Below, in pieces: positions 27,486-37,977 of a DNA stretch of 64,000 bases (position 1 is the first letter of the stretch; every line of letters begins with the position of its first letter). The position numbers and the translations under genes were made by a program. The notes under the pieces were generated by a model, which was given only the letters and a program-made list of their open reading frames with translations, was not told the DNA's origin and searched no databases. Source of the DNA: Pedobacter sp. JY14-1 (lineage in GTDB: Bacteria > Bacteroidota > Bacteroidia > Sphingobacteriales > Sphingobacteriaceae); NCBI RefSeq assembly GCF_029269825.1, contig NZ_JARJHU010000001.1, positions 883,327-947,326 on the forward strand, written 5' to 3'.

Positions 27486-29921
27486 ATGAGTAAAATTAAA
27501 GCCCTGATCTGTATTATTGTCCCTGTCTTTCTCGCCTATCTGCTGAACACGAAATTTGGTGATGTACCTCCTTTGTTAAAATTCCTGGATCCATTCAGGG
27601 GCTTTTGGCAAAACGCAGAAAACCTTCATGCAAATCGTGCAAGAAAAGTTATTTTAAAAGGAGTAAAACAACCTGTTGAGGTCGTCTTTGACGACCGTAT
27701 GATCCCTCACATCTTTGCCCGGAATGACTATGATGTATATTTCGCCCAGGGGTATGTCACAGCGATGCACCGGCTGCTGCAGATGGATTTTCAGACCCGG
27801 TATGCGGCCGGAAGGCTAAGCGAGGTGGTAGGACGCAAAGCAATAGAACTGGACAAGTACCAGCGCAGGATGGGCATGGTATATGGTGCAAAAAAGTCAC
27901 TGGAAGGCATGATGGCTGATCCGAAGTCCAGGGAAATGATCCTCGCTTATACTGCCGGCATTAATACATATATTCATGCTTTGCCGAAAGAAAAACTACC
28001 ACTGGAATATAAATTACTGGACTTTACACCTGAAGAATGGACACCCGTAAAGTGTGCCTTACTCCTGAAACAGATGTCTGCCATACTGGCGATGGGTTCT
28101 GATGAATTCTATATGACCAATATCCGGCAGCACTACGGCTCGGACATCGTAAATGACCTGTTTCCAGACTACCCATTCCGGGAAGACCCGATTATCCCGG
28201 TTGGTACGAAATGGAATTTTGAGCCTCTTAAGGTCCCGCATCCTCCTGCTTCGGCCGAAGAGATCGTTACCGGCGATTTACGGACAAAAGAAAAGGAAGA
28301 AGGGATTGGCAGCAACAACTGGGCATTGAGCGGCAGCAAGACGGCTTCAGGCTACCCCATACTGGCTAACGATCCTCATCTGGATCTTTCACTGCCATCA
28401 ATCTGGTACCAGGTACAACTGCACGCGCCAGGGCTGAATGCTTATGGAGTTTCTTTACCCGGTGCACCAGGCATCATTATCGGCTTTAACCAGCGGATTG
28501 CATGGGGGGTGACGAACGTAGCTGCAGATGTCCTGGACTTTTACCAGGTGAAATTTAGGGATGGCACACACTCGGCCTATTGGTATAACAATAGCTGGAA
28601 GCCAACAATCCGGGTAATCGATTCGATCAGGATCAGGGATGGTGCGACAGTTTACGACACGGTATTTTATACACACCATGGACCTGTGGTGTATCTTCAG
28701 AAGCCGGAAAAGTTCTCCAAGGCTGACAATATCCCTGCGGGGAACGCGCTGCGCTGGATTGCACATGAACGCTCGAACGAACTAAAGACTTTCTATCTGC
28801 TCAACAGGGCAAGAAATTACAATGACTACCGGCAGGCACTGACTTATTTTACTGCTCCTGCACAGAATTTCATCTTTGCCTCGGCAGACAACGATATTGC
28901 GATCACCGCGAACGGGAAGTTTCCGCTTAAATGGAAAGACCAGGGCAAATTTATTATGGACGGGTCTGACCCTAGGAATGACTGGCAGGGCTGGATACCT
29001 GCGGCGCAGAACCCTACAGTAAAGAACCCTCCAAGGGGCTTCGTGAGTTCAGCCAACCAAAGCGCTACTGATACAACGTATCCATATTATATTAACTGGG
29101 AATTTAGTCCTTATGAGCGGGCTAAACGGATCAATGATCGTCTGAACGTAATGGAGCATGCAACTGCAGACAGCATCAGGTTGATGCAAACAGACAATTA
29201 TAGTATTCATGCACAGAACATATTGCCAATGTTACTGAAACTGGTCGAAAGTGAAAAATTAAATGCTACGCAAAAAGAAGGCCTTGCGCTGGTGGGACGC
29301 TGGAACAAATGTTATGAAGCGGGGGCAGTAGCTGCAAGCATCTTTGACTTCTGGACAAAAAGGCTTCAGTATAACATTTGGGATGACGATTTCAACATTA
29401 AGGGCATCCCAATGAAATACCCTTCAAGAGACAGAACGGTGCAACTGATCCTGAACGAGCCTCACTCTAAATGGATTGACAATATACATACACCAGTACA
29501 GGAGACGCTGGCCGATCTGGTGAACGAGTCTTTCAGGTTTGCCTGTGATAGCCTGGAACGCAAATACGGGCCAATTGGTAATGACTGGGCATGGGCGAAT
29601 GTGAAACATACCAATGTGCCTCATATGGCAAAGATACCCGGATTTGGCTCTAAAGTGTTGCTGACCGGTGGAGGTAAGATGACCATTAACGCACTTAGCG
29701 AGACCAATGGCCCTTCCTGGAGAATGGTGGTAGAACTGGGCAAAAACCCGAAAGGGCACGGTGTATTTCCGGGAGGACAATCGGGGAACCCGGGAAGCAA
29801 GTTTTATAATAATATGATTGATACCTGGGCCAAAGGAGAATTATACGATCTGTATTTTATGCAGGCACCGGATGACCCGTCAGCTAAAGTCATTTCCAGG
29901 TTGAAGATTTCAAAAAAATAA
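27486..29921 (+). CDS. penicillin acylase family protein (Ntn hydrolase)
   Basis: This is a penicillin-amidase-family protein of 811 aa from ATG 27486. A GTG 30 bp upstream in frame is less likely because the ATG opens the membrane/signal segment (MSKIKALICIIVPVFLAYLL). The precursor has an alpha region with FAQGYVTAMHRLLQMDFQTR, then a self-cleavage junction at GIGSNNWALSG. Ser276 there would become the N-terminal nucleophile of the beta chain. GVTNVAADVLDFY and the late GPSWRMVVELG are family blocks of the beta chain. Natural substrates in Bacteroidota may be acyl-homoserine lactones, acyl amides or others; this is not deducible. The stop is 2 bp before a small membrane-protein gene. Confidence 0.92.
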   Translation: MSKIKALICIIVPVFLAYLLNTKFGDVPPLLKFLDPFRGFWQNAENLHANRARKVILKGVKQPVEVVFDDRMIPHIFARNDYDVYFAQGYVTAMHRLLQMDFQTRYAAGRLSEVVGRKAIELDKYQRRMGMVYGAKKSLEGMMADPKSREMILAYTAGINTYIHALPKEKLPLEYKLLDFTPEEWTPVKCALLLKQMSAILAMGSDEFYMTNIRQHYGSDIVNDLFPDYPFREDPIIPVGTKWNFEPLKVPHPPASAEEIVTGDLRTKEKEEGIGSNNWALSGSKTASGYPILANDPHLDLSLPSIWYQVQLHAPGLNAYGVSLPGAPGIIIGFNQRIAWGVTNVAADVLDFYQVKFRDGTHSAYWYNNSWKPTIRVIDSIRIRDGATVYDTVFYTHHGPVVYLQKPEKFSKADNIPAGNALRWIAHERSNELKTFYLLNRARNYNDYRQALTYFTAPAQNFIFASADNDIAITANGKFPLKWKDQGKFIMDGSDPRNDWQGWIPAAQNPTVKNPPRGFVSSANQSATDTTYPYYINWEFSPYERAKRINDRLNVMEHATADSIRLMQTDNYSIHAQNILPMLLKLVESEKLNATQKEGLALVGRWNKCYEAGAVAASIFDFWTKRLQYNIWDDDFNIKGIPMKYPSRDRTVQLILNEPHSKWIDNIHTPVQETLADLVNESFRFACDSLERKYGPIGNDWAWANVKHTNVPHMAKIPGFGSKVLLTGGGKMTINALSETNGPSWRMVVELGKNPKGHGVFPGGQSGNPGSKFYNNMIDTWAKGELYDLYFMQAPDDPSAKVISRLKISKK

Positions 29922-29923
29922 AT

Positions 29924-30283
29924 ATGGTATTTTTTGTAGTTCTTATAGCAGCTTATGTATTACAAATGGCCGGCCCATGGTGGATGGTGATCGTCATTTC
30001 CTTTGCAGCCTGTGGTTTGATCGGGAAGACCGGGAAAATCTCCTTCTGGTCACCCTTCTTTGCAATTTTCCTGCTTTGGACAGGTATGGTGCTTTTCAAG
30101 AGCCTGCCCAATGGCAACCTGCTTGCAGGACGTGTGGCGGAAATGCTGGGTGTAAGGGTATGGTGGGTAGTATTGCTGCTGACCTCAATACTTGGCGGGC
30201 TTACCTCGGCCATTAGTGGCTATTGTGGCTATCATTTCAGAAAAGCGGTGCTTTCGGGGAAAATGGAAGGGGGAAGACATTGA
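29924..30283 (+). CDS. small membrane protein of unknown function
   Basis: This protein has 119 aa with about four hydrophobic segments (MVFFVVLIAAYVLQMAG, MVIVISFAACGLIG, FAIFLLWTGMVLF, WWVVLLLTSILGG) and a basic/His C-terminus. I do not recognise the family. It starts 2 bp after the penicillin-acylase-family stop and its stop overlaps the proposed TTG start of the LuxE-like gene, so all three are probably one transcript. Confidence 0.7.
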   Translation: MVFFVVLIAAYVLQMAGPWWMVIVISFAACGLIGKTGKISFWSPFFAIFLLWTGMVLFKSLPNGNLLAGRVAEMLGVRVWWVVLLLTSILGGLTSAISGYCGYHFRKAVLSGKMEGGRH

Positions 30284-31254
30284 GCGATACGGTTTTTGGC
30301 ATTTCCGGTGCAGAGGATTTTGAGCAAATGGCAATGAAAGTATTCCGGCACCAGGCAGCTCATTGCGCTGTATACGGGAAATACATAGGTCATCTTGGTA
30401 TTATGGCGGAAAAAGTGGAACGGCTGGAACAGATTCCTTATCTGCCGATCTCGTTTTTTAAGACGCATGAAGTATTGAGCAACACAAAAAAGACCCAAAT
30501 CATATTCAGCAGCTCCGGGACGACAGGCATGGTACAGAGCCGCCATCTGGTAACCGATTTAGGCATTTACGAAAAGAGTTTCGAACTGGCTTTTGAACGC
30601 TTTTACGGGTATGCAGAAGAGACATGTATACTGGCGCTGCTTCCTTCATACCTTGAGCGGGACGGGTCTTCTCTGATCTATATGGTAGATGCCTTAATCA
30701 GTAAAAGCAAACATCCGGACAGCGGTTATTTTCTGTACAACCATGATGAACTACATGAGGTTCTCCTGAGGTTGAGGCACTCGGGCCAGAAAACCCTGCT
30801 GATTGGAGTAACCTATGCACTACTCGACTTTACAGAAAACTTTGCTATCGATTTTCCTGAACTCATCGTGATGGAGACCGGAGGTATGAAGGGAAAGCGA
30901 AGAGAAATGGTGCGTGAGGAACTGCATGATATACTAAAAGCAGGATTTGGTGTTCCTGCGATCCATAGTGAATATGGCATGACGGAATTGCTGTCACAGG
31001 CCTATTCCAAAGGCGAAGGTTTGTTTGAATGTCCCCCCTGGATGCGTATTGTACTGAGGGACACAAATGATCCGCTGACTCTTTTGCCCTCACATCAGAC
31101 CGGGGGAATCAATGTGATTGACCTTGCCAATATTAACTCCTGTGCATTTATCGCCACACAGGACCTGGGACGGACAATGCCAGACGGCTCTTTCGAGGTC
31201 CTGGGTAGATTTGACAACGCCGATATCCGGGGATGCAACCTGCTCGTAGGTTGA
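30280..31254 (+). CDS. LuxE-like acyl-protein synthetase / acyl-activating family protein
   Basis: This protein has 324 aa from TTG 30280. The frame is open further upstream (to 30223) inside the previous gene, but family members begin near DFEQMAMKVFRHQAAHC. The TTG overlaps the preceding TGA (TTGA), a typical coupled start. It has an ANL-superfamily nucleotide loop, IIFSSSGTTGMVQS. The conserved block IPAIHSEYGMTELLSQAY, with GFGVPAIHSEYG, matches the LuxE family. LuxE activates fatty acids as acyl-AMP and passes them to a Cys. No luxA, luxB, luxC or luxD is present, so light production is not implied. The acyl substrate and acceptor here are unknown. Orphan copies of this family occur in Bacteroidota. 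Confidence 0.75.
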   Translation: MSDTVFGISGAEDFEQMAMKVFRHQAAHCAVYGKYIGHLGIMAEKVERLEQIPYLPISFFKTHEVLSNTKKTQIIFSSSGTTGMVQSRHLVTDLGIYEKSFELAFERFYGYAEETCILALLPSYLERDGSSLIYMVDALISKSKHPDSGYFLYNHDELHEVLLRLRHSGQKTLLIGVTYALLDFTENFAIDFPELIVMETGGMKGKRREMVREELHDILKAGFGVPAIHSEYGMTELLSQAYSKGEGLFECPPWMRIVLRDTNDPLTLLPSHQTGGINVIDLANINSCAFIATQDLGRTMPDGSFEVLGRFDNADIRGCNLLVG

Positions 31255-31285
31255 TCGCCTTTAAAACAGGCATGATTAGTATAGC

Positions 31286-32578
31286 TTATTCTGAAATCAA
31301 CAAAAAGTAATTTTTTTTACCCTTCTGTACGACCATGAATTTATCATTGAGCAAATCTGCTGCAGTGATCTGTTTAGCAAAATCAGCCAGTTTTTCCCGG
31401 TTGATGGAGACTCCGCCCCCCTGAACCAGCTTTTTAGCCTCCCCTTTTGAATTAAATATAGCTGTCTTTTCGGCCAGCAGGCTAACAGCGTCGATTCCTT
31501 GCTCCAGCTCCAAACGGGAAATACGGAACTGCGGAATGCCTTCAAACACATCTATAACGGCTGCTGGGTCAAGTGTCCGAATAAAATCCAGGGAACCATT
31601 ACCAAAAAGGAACTCAGATGTTTTAACAGCTGTCTCCAGAGCTGCTTCTGAATGGGTACGGATCGTGATGTCTGCGGCAAGCGCTTTCTGCAAGGCCCTC
31701 TGGTTCGGGGCAGCGTCGTGCTCCTGTTCAAGGGCTTCGATCTCTTCTCTAGATTTAAGAGTAAATATACGGATCCATTTCTTTACATCTTCATCTGATG
31801 AATTGAGCCAGAACTGATAGAACTTATAAGGCGAGGTTTTTTCCGGGTCAAGCCATACAGCCCCGCTTTCTGTTTTGCCGAATTTGGCACCATCAGCTTT
31901 CTTTATGAGCTGAGTAGTTAGCGCAAAGGCAGTACCAGCATCTTTCCTGCGAATGAGTTCCGTACCGGTGACAATATTGCCCCATTGATCAGACCCACCC
32001 ATCTGGATCAGGCAATTGCGATGTTTCCACAAATAATAAAAATCATACCCCTGAATGAGCTGATAACAGAATTCGGTAAAAGAAAGTCCTGCATCTCCTT
32101 CAAGGCGGCGCTTTACGCTGTCTTTTGCCATCATGTAATTAACGGTGATGTGCTTGCCCACATCGCGTATAAAGTCGAAGAGTCCCATGTCTTTGAACCA
32201 TTCTGCGTTGTTCACCATCACTGCACCATTGCCTTCGTCTTCAAACTTGAGGAACTTTGAGAGTTGCTTTTTCAATTGGATAAGGTTGTGCTGGACTATG
32301 GCTTCTGTTTGCAGGTTGCGCTCGGCCGACTTACCGGAAGGATCGCCAACCATGCCTGTAGCACCGCCAACAAGCGCAAATGGCTTATGGCCTGCCCGCT
32401 GAAAGTGGATAAGTGTCATGATCTGTGTCAGGTGGCCTACGTGCAGGGAATCTGCTGTCGGATCGAAGCCGATATAACCCGAAGTCATGCCTTCATTAAG
32501 TTTTTCCTCGGTTCCGGGCATCATGTCATGCAACATTCCTCTCCAGCGTAGTTCTTCGACAAAATTGATCATACTCAT
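31286..32578 (-). CDS. tyrS: tyrosyl-tRNA synthetase
   Basis: This is a class I aminoacyl-tRNA synthetase of 430 aa. It charges tRNA-Tyr. HVGH (46-49) is the HIGH motif, GGSDQWGNI is the Tyr-site block, and KFGKT (232-236) is the KMSKS-equivalent loop. The C-terminal S4-like RNA-binding domain includes [11 protein letters not shown]. The frame extends a few codons upstream to a TTG, but ATG 32578 ([10 protein letters not shown]) gives the usual N-terminus. It is a single gene with its start 42 bp from the divergent AcpH-like gene. Confidence 0.97.
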   Translation of the reverse strand: MSMINFVEELRWRGMLHDMMPGTEEKLNEGMTSGYIGFDPTADSLHVGHLTQIMTLIHFQRAGHKPFALVGGATGMVGDPSGKSAERNLQTEAIVQHNLIQLKKQLSKFLKFEDEGNGAVMVNNAEWFKDMGLFDFIRDVGKHITVNYMMAKDSVKRRLEGDAGLSFTEFCYQLIQGYDFYYLWKHRNCLIQMGGSDQWGNIVTGTELIRRKDAGTAFALTTQLIKKADGAKFGKTESGAVWLDPEKTSPYKFYQFWLNSSDEDVKKWIRIFTLKSREEIEALEQEHDAAPNQRALQKALAADITIRTHSEAALETAVKTSEFLFGNGSLDFIRTLDPAAVIDVFEGIPQFRISRLELEQGIDAVSLLAEKTAIFNSKGEAKKLVQGGGVSINREKLADFAKQITAADLLNDKFMVVQKGKKNYFLLISE

Positions 32579-32620
32579 GGTTTTTTGGCGCAAATATAGG
32601 AAAAGGTGGTATTTTAGACT

Positions 32621-35351
<2,731 letters not shown>

Positions 35352-35358
35352 ACAATTG

Positions 35359-36246
35359 ATGATGAAAAAATTTCATGGAACGGGCGTAGCGCTGGTTACG
35401 CCATTTAATGCAGACGGATCGGTAGATTATGATGGATTGAGAAAGCTAATTAACTATCTTATTGATGGGAAAGTGGAATACCTGGTATCTCTGGGCACTA
35501 CAGGTGAGGCCTCGACGCTGAATAAAGACGAAAAAAAGAAAATATGGGAATTTACCGCAGAAGTAAATAGTGGAAGACTTCCCCTGGTAGCAGGTATAGG
35601 CGGAAACGACACTGCTGCTATCGCAGAAGATGTAAAGAATTTTAAGGTGGCAGGTTATGAGGCGATCTTATCGGCAAGCCCATACTATAACAAACCAGCT
35701 CAGGAGGGTATTTACCAGCATTATAAAGCAATCAGTGAACAATCGGAGTTGCCATTACTGTTATATAATGTACCTGGCCGCACGGCTAGCAACATTTCAG
35801 CAGAAACAACCTGCCGTCTAGCCGAAGACTTTAAAAATATTATCGGGATTAAAGAGGCATCTGGGAATTTTGACCAGTTTAACCAGATCATGCGGGACAA
35901 ACCCGGTGACTTTCTACTCATTTCCGGTGATGATCCGGTTGCATTACCAATGATATCTCTGGGAGCCGTAGGCGTGATTTCAGTAATTGGCAATGCCCTG
36001 CCGACACAATTATCAGCAATGATAAGGTTGTGTCTTGAAGGCCGGTTTGCAGAAGCAGTTCCCCTGCATCTGGAACTGGTCGGGTTCACGAGACTGATGT
36101 TCAATGAAGGTAATCCTGCAGGCGTGAAAGCGGCGCTCGAGTATTTAGGTATATGTGGCGACAGCCTGAGGTTACCACTGGTGAAAGTATCTCCCGGACT
36201 TAAACGTGAGATCATAACTGCCACAAATAAAATCACAGCGGACTAG
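35359..36246 (+). CDS. dapA: 4-hydroxy-tetrahydrodipicolinate synthase
   Basis: This is a class I aldolase-fold enzyme of 295 aa. It condenses pyruvate with aspartate semialdehyde for diaminopimelate and lysine synthesis. GTGVALVTPF is the N-terminal strand, GTTGEASTL binds the substrate carboxyl, LLYNVPGRT carries the catalytic Tyr, and the Schiff-base Lys165 lies in IIGIKEASG. Starts at ATG 35359 or 35362 (tandem); a TTG at 35356 is unlikely. It feeds meso-DAP to peptidoglycan, consistent with the DNPR motif of MurE in this window. It follows ligA closely and ends at a strong terminator. Confidence 0.96.
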   Translation: MMKKFHGTGVALVTPFNADGSVDYDGLRKLINYLIDGKVEYLVSLGTTGEASTLNKDEKKKIWEFTAEVNSGRLPLVAGIGGNDTAAIAEDVKNFKVAGYEAILSASPYYNKPAQEGIYQHYKAISEQSELPLLLYNVPGRTASNISAETTCRLAEDFKNIIGIKEASGNFDQFNQIMRDKPGDFLLISGDDPVALPMISLGAVGVISVIGNALPTQLSAMIRLCLEGRFAEAVPLHLELVGFTRLMFNEGNPAGVKAALEYLGICGDSLRLPLVKVSPGLKREIITATNKITAD

Positions 36247-36277
36247 TATTTACAATACTAGGACTTAGATTGACCAT

Positions 36278-36314
36278 AAAAAAGGGCGAATGTTCTGACA
36301 TTCGCCCTTTTTTT
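36278..36314. terminator. bidirectional Rho-independent terminator (dapA / H1-like gene)
   Basis: GGGCGAATGT (36284-36293) and ACATTCGCCC (36298-36307) form a perfect 10-bp stem with a TCTG loop. They are flanked by six A and seven T, so the hairpin works on both strands for the convergent dapA and histone-H1-like genes. Confidence 0.9.
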
Positions 36315-36330
36315 ATTTGAAATAAAGACA

Positions 36331-36507
36331 TTAACCTTTATTTTTTGTCTCCTGGATTTCCAGACGGATTTCCTGGGCAAGGTTTTTAAGATCCTGCATA
36401 CCCTTACGTACACGTGTTCCTGCAGCACTGTTGCCCTTGTTGTAGAATTTGTCTGCATCAGCTTCCAGTGATGCAACAAGTGCTTTTACATCATTAAACT
36501 TTTTCAT
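36331..36507 (-). CDS. short histone H1-like DNA-binding protein
   Basis: This is a very short gene of 58 aa, easily overlooked by gene finders. The protein begins MKKFNDVKALVASLEADADK and contains FYNKGNSAAGTRVRKGMQDL, then ends ETKNKG. This matches the Hc1/histone-H1-like family that is highly conserved in Bacteroidota. It is Lys/Arg-rich and probably helical, consistent with nonspecific DNA binding and nucleoid compaction. The start ATG follows a purine-rich AAAGGAG at 10-14 bp. The 124-bp upstream spacer contains the 13-bp DnaA-box-like word also found before ftsZ and mraZ. It ends at the shared terminator. Confidence 0.85.
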   Translation of the reverse strand: MKKFNDVKALVASLEADADKFYNKGNSAAGTRVRKGMQDLKNLAQEIRLEIQETKNKG

Positions 36508-36594
36508 CGTTAGTTTGCTCCTTTAGGTTTAAGGTTTTGATTAGTAATCTCTTTACCCTAATGTAAAAACGATTATCTAAATAATAAAGCAGTT

Positions 36595-36608
36595 GTTTTC
36601 CACATATT
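36595..36608 (-). promoter_or_regulatory. 13/14-bp DnaA-box-like word upstream of the H1-like gene
   Basis: GTTTTCCACATATT on the plus strand contains TTTTCCACA, a match to the DnaA-box consensus TTWTNCACA. It lies about 90 bp upstream of the H1-like start. The first 13 bases are identical at 39688-39700 (before ftsZ) and 53647-53659 (before mraZ). Whether DnaA or another factor binds is inference. Confidence 0.5.
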
Positions 36609-36631
36609 ATAGCTTATAAACAAGGAATTAG

Positions 36632-37873
36632 CTAATCTATGGCAAACTGGTTTTCCTTATAATGGCCTGCTTTCAGTTTATCTGAAACCTCACTGAAAGC
36701 ATCCAATGTACGCTGTACGTCATCCAGAGTATGCGCAGCAGTTGGAATTAGCCTCAATTCAATCAATCCTTTAGGGATAACCGGGTACACTACAATTGAA
36801 CAAAAGATACCGTAGTTTTCACGAAGGTCCATGGTCAGTGCGGTAGCTTCTAAAAGCTCGCCTTTTAAAAAGACAGGTGTGACCATCGTATTGGTTACGC
36901 CCAGGTCAAAGCCACGTTCCCTCAAACCCTTTTGTAGAGTAGTTGCTATCGTCCATAGCTTTTCCCTTAATTCGGGGCTACCTTTCAGCAGTTCGAGCCT
37001 TTTCAGCAATCCGATTACCATAGGCATAGGCAGTGCTTTGGCAAAGGTCTGCGAACGCATGTTATAACGCAGATAATTGGTGATTTCCTCAGTAGATGCG
37101 ACAAACGCACCTATACCCGCCATAGATTTCGCAAACGTACCAAAATAAACATCAACTCCATCAATGCAGTCCTGATGTTCATGCGTACCCGCACCGGTGG
37201 GGCCCATTGTGCCAAACCCGTGCGCATCATCAATCAGCAGCCTGAAATTAAATTCCTTCTTTAGCTCAACCAGTTCTTTAAGCTTACCCTGCGCCCCAGA
37301 CATTCCAAACACACCTTCGGTAATCACCAGGATACCACCTCCTGTCTGTTCAACCAGCCTGGCAGCACGCTCCAGTTGCTTCCTTGCACTCTCAATGTCG
37401 TTATGTTTGTAAACAAAGCGCTTACCCATATGCAGGCGCAGACCATCGATGATGCAGGCGTGCGATTCTCCGTCATATACAATGACATCGTTACGGTCTA
37501 CTAGACTATCGATAATCGATACCATGCCCTGATAACCATAGTTCAGTAAAAAAGCATCCGGTTTCCCTACAAAAGCAGCAAGTTCCTGCTCAAGCTGTTC
37601 GTGGAACTTAGAATTTCCAGACATCATTCTGGCGCCCATTGGGTAAGCCATTCCGAAATTTGCTGCACCTTCCTCATCCGCTTTACGAACTTCTGGATGA
37701 TTCGCAAGTCCAAGATAATTGTTAAGACTCCATACCAGGTGTTCCTTCCCCCGGAAGTTCATATGAGGAGCAATTTCCCCTTCTAGTTTAGGAAAAGAAA
37801 AATATCCGTGTGACCATTTTTGGTGTTGCCCGATCGGGCCCATATGCTTTGCTATCTTTTCAAAAATATCCAA
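36632..37873 (-). CDS. PLP-dependent alpha-oxoamine synthase family protein (Spt/Kbl/BioF-like)
   Basis: This is a fold-type I PLP enzyme of 413 aa. NNYLGLANHPEVRKA, GARMMSGNSKFHEQLE, DDAHGFGTMGPTGAGT and the PLP Lys249 in GTFAKSMAG are alpha-oxoamine synthase blocks. These enzymes condense an amino acid with an acyl-CoA or acyl-ACP and lose CO2. In Bacteroidota the candidates are serine palmitoyltransferase (sphingolipids), cysteate acyltransferase (sulfonolipids), 2-amino-3-ketobutyrate CoA ligase and BioF. The longer N-terminus (WSHGYFSFPKLEGEI) argues against plain BioF or Kbl. It is a single gene between ftsZ and the H1-like gene; no lipid genes are adjacent. Confidence 0.82.
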   Translation of the reverse strand: MDIFEKIAKHMGPIGQHQKWSHGYFSFPKLEGEIAPHMNFRGKEHLVWSLNNYLGLANHPEVRKADEEGAANFGMAYPMGARMMSGNSKFHEQLEQELAAFVGKPDAFLLNYGYQGMVSIIDSLVDRNDVIVYDGESHACIIDGLRLHMGKRFVYKHNDIESARKQLERAARLVEQTGGGILVITEGVFGMSGAQGKLKELVELKKEFNFRLLIDDAHGFGTMGPTGAGTHEHQDCIDGVDVYFGTFAKSMAGIGAFVASTEEITNYLRYNMRSQTFAKALPMPMVIGLLKRLELLKGSPELREKLWTIATTLQKGLRERGFDLGVTNTMVTPVFLKGELLEATALTMDLRENYGIFCSIVVYPVIPKGLIELRLIPTAAHTLDDVQRTLDAFSEVSDKLKAGHYKENQFAID

Positions 37874-37929
37874 TGTTATATTTATTTAAGTTCGTCCGCA
37901 AATTTAAGTTTTATAGTGTTGATTATAAA

Positions 37930-37962
37930 ACAAAAGCCCTAGTGTAATACTAAGGCTTTTGT
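37930..37962 (-). terminator. terminator after ftsZ (end of the dcw cluster)
   Basis: ACAAAAGCC (37930-37938) pairs with GGCTTTTGT (37954-37962). The inner TAGT/ACTA pairs extend the stem across one C/A mismatch, leaving a 5-nt loop. On the minus strand T-rich sequence follows. It is 16 bp past the ftsZ stop. Confidence 0.75.
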
Positions 37963-37977
37963 TGACGTTGATCATAC

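Noticed and set aside
30280..31254. A light-producing (lux) operon
   Set aside because: Only a LuxE-like protein is present; luciferase and reductase genes are absent. The flavin monooxygenase at 18613 is 11 kb away and is of the MsnO8 type.
36258..36479. 73-codon frame on the minus strand over the H1-like gene
   Set aside because: It runs through the terminator and is in another frame from the H1-like protein, which has the family match, a start and a proper stop.
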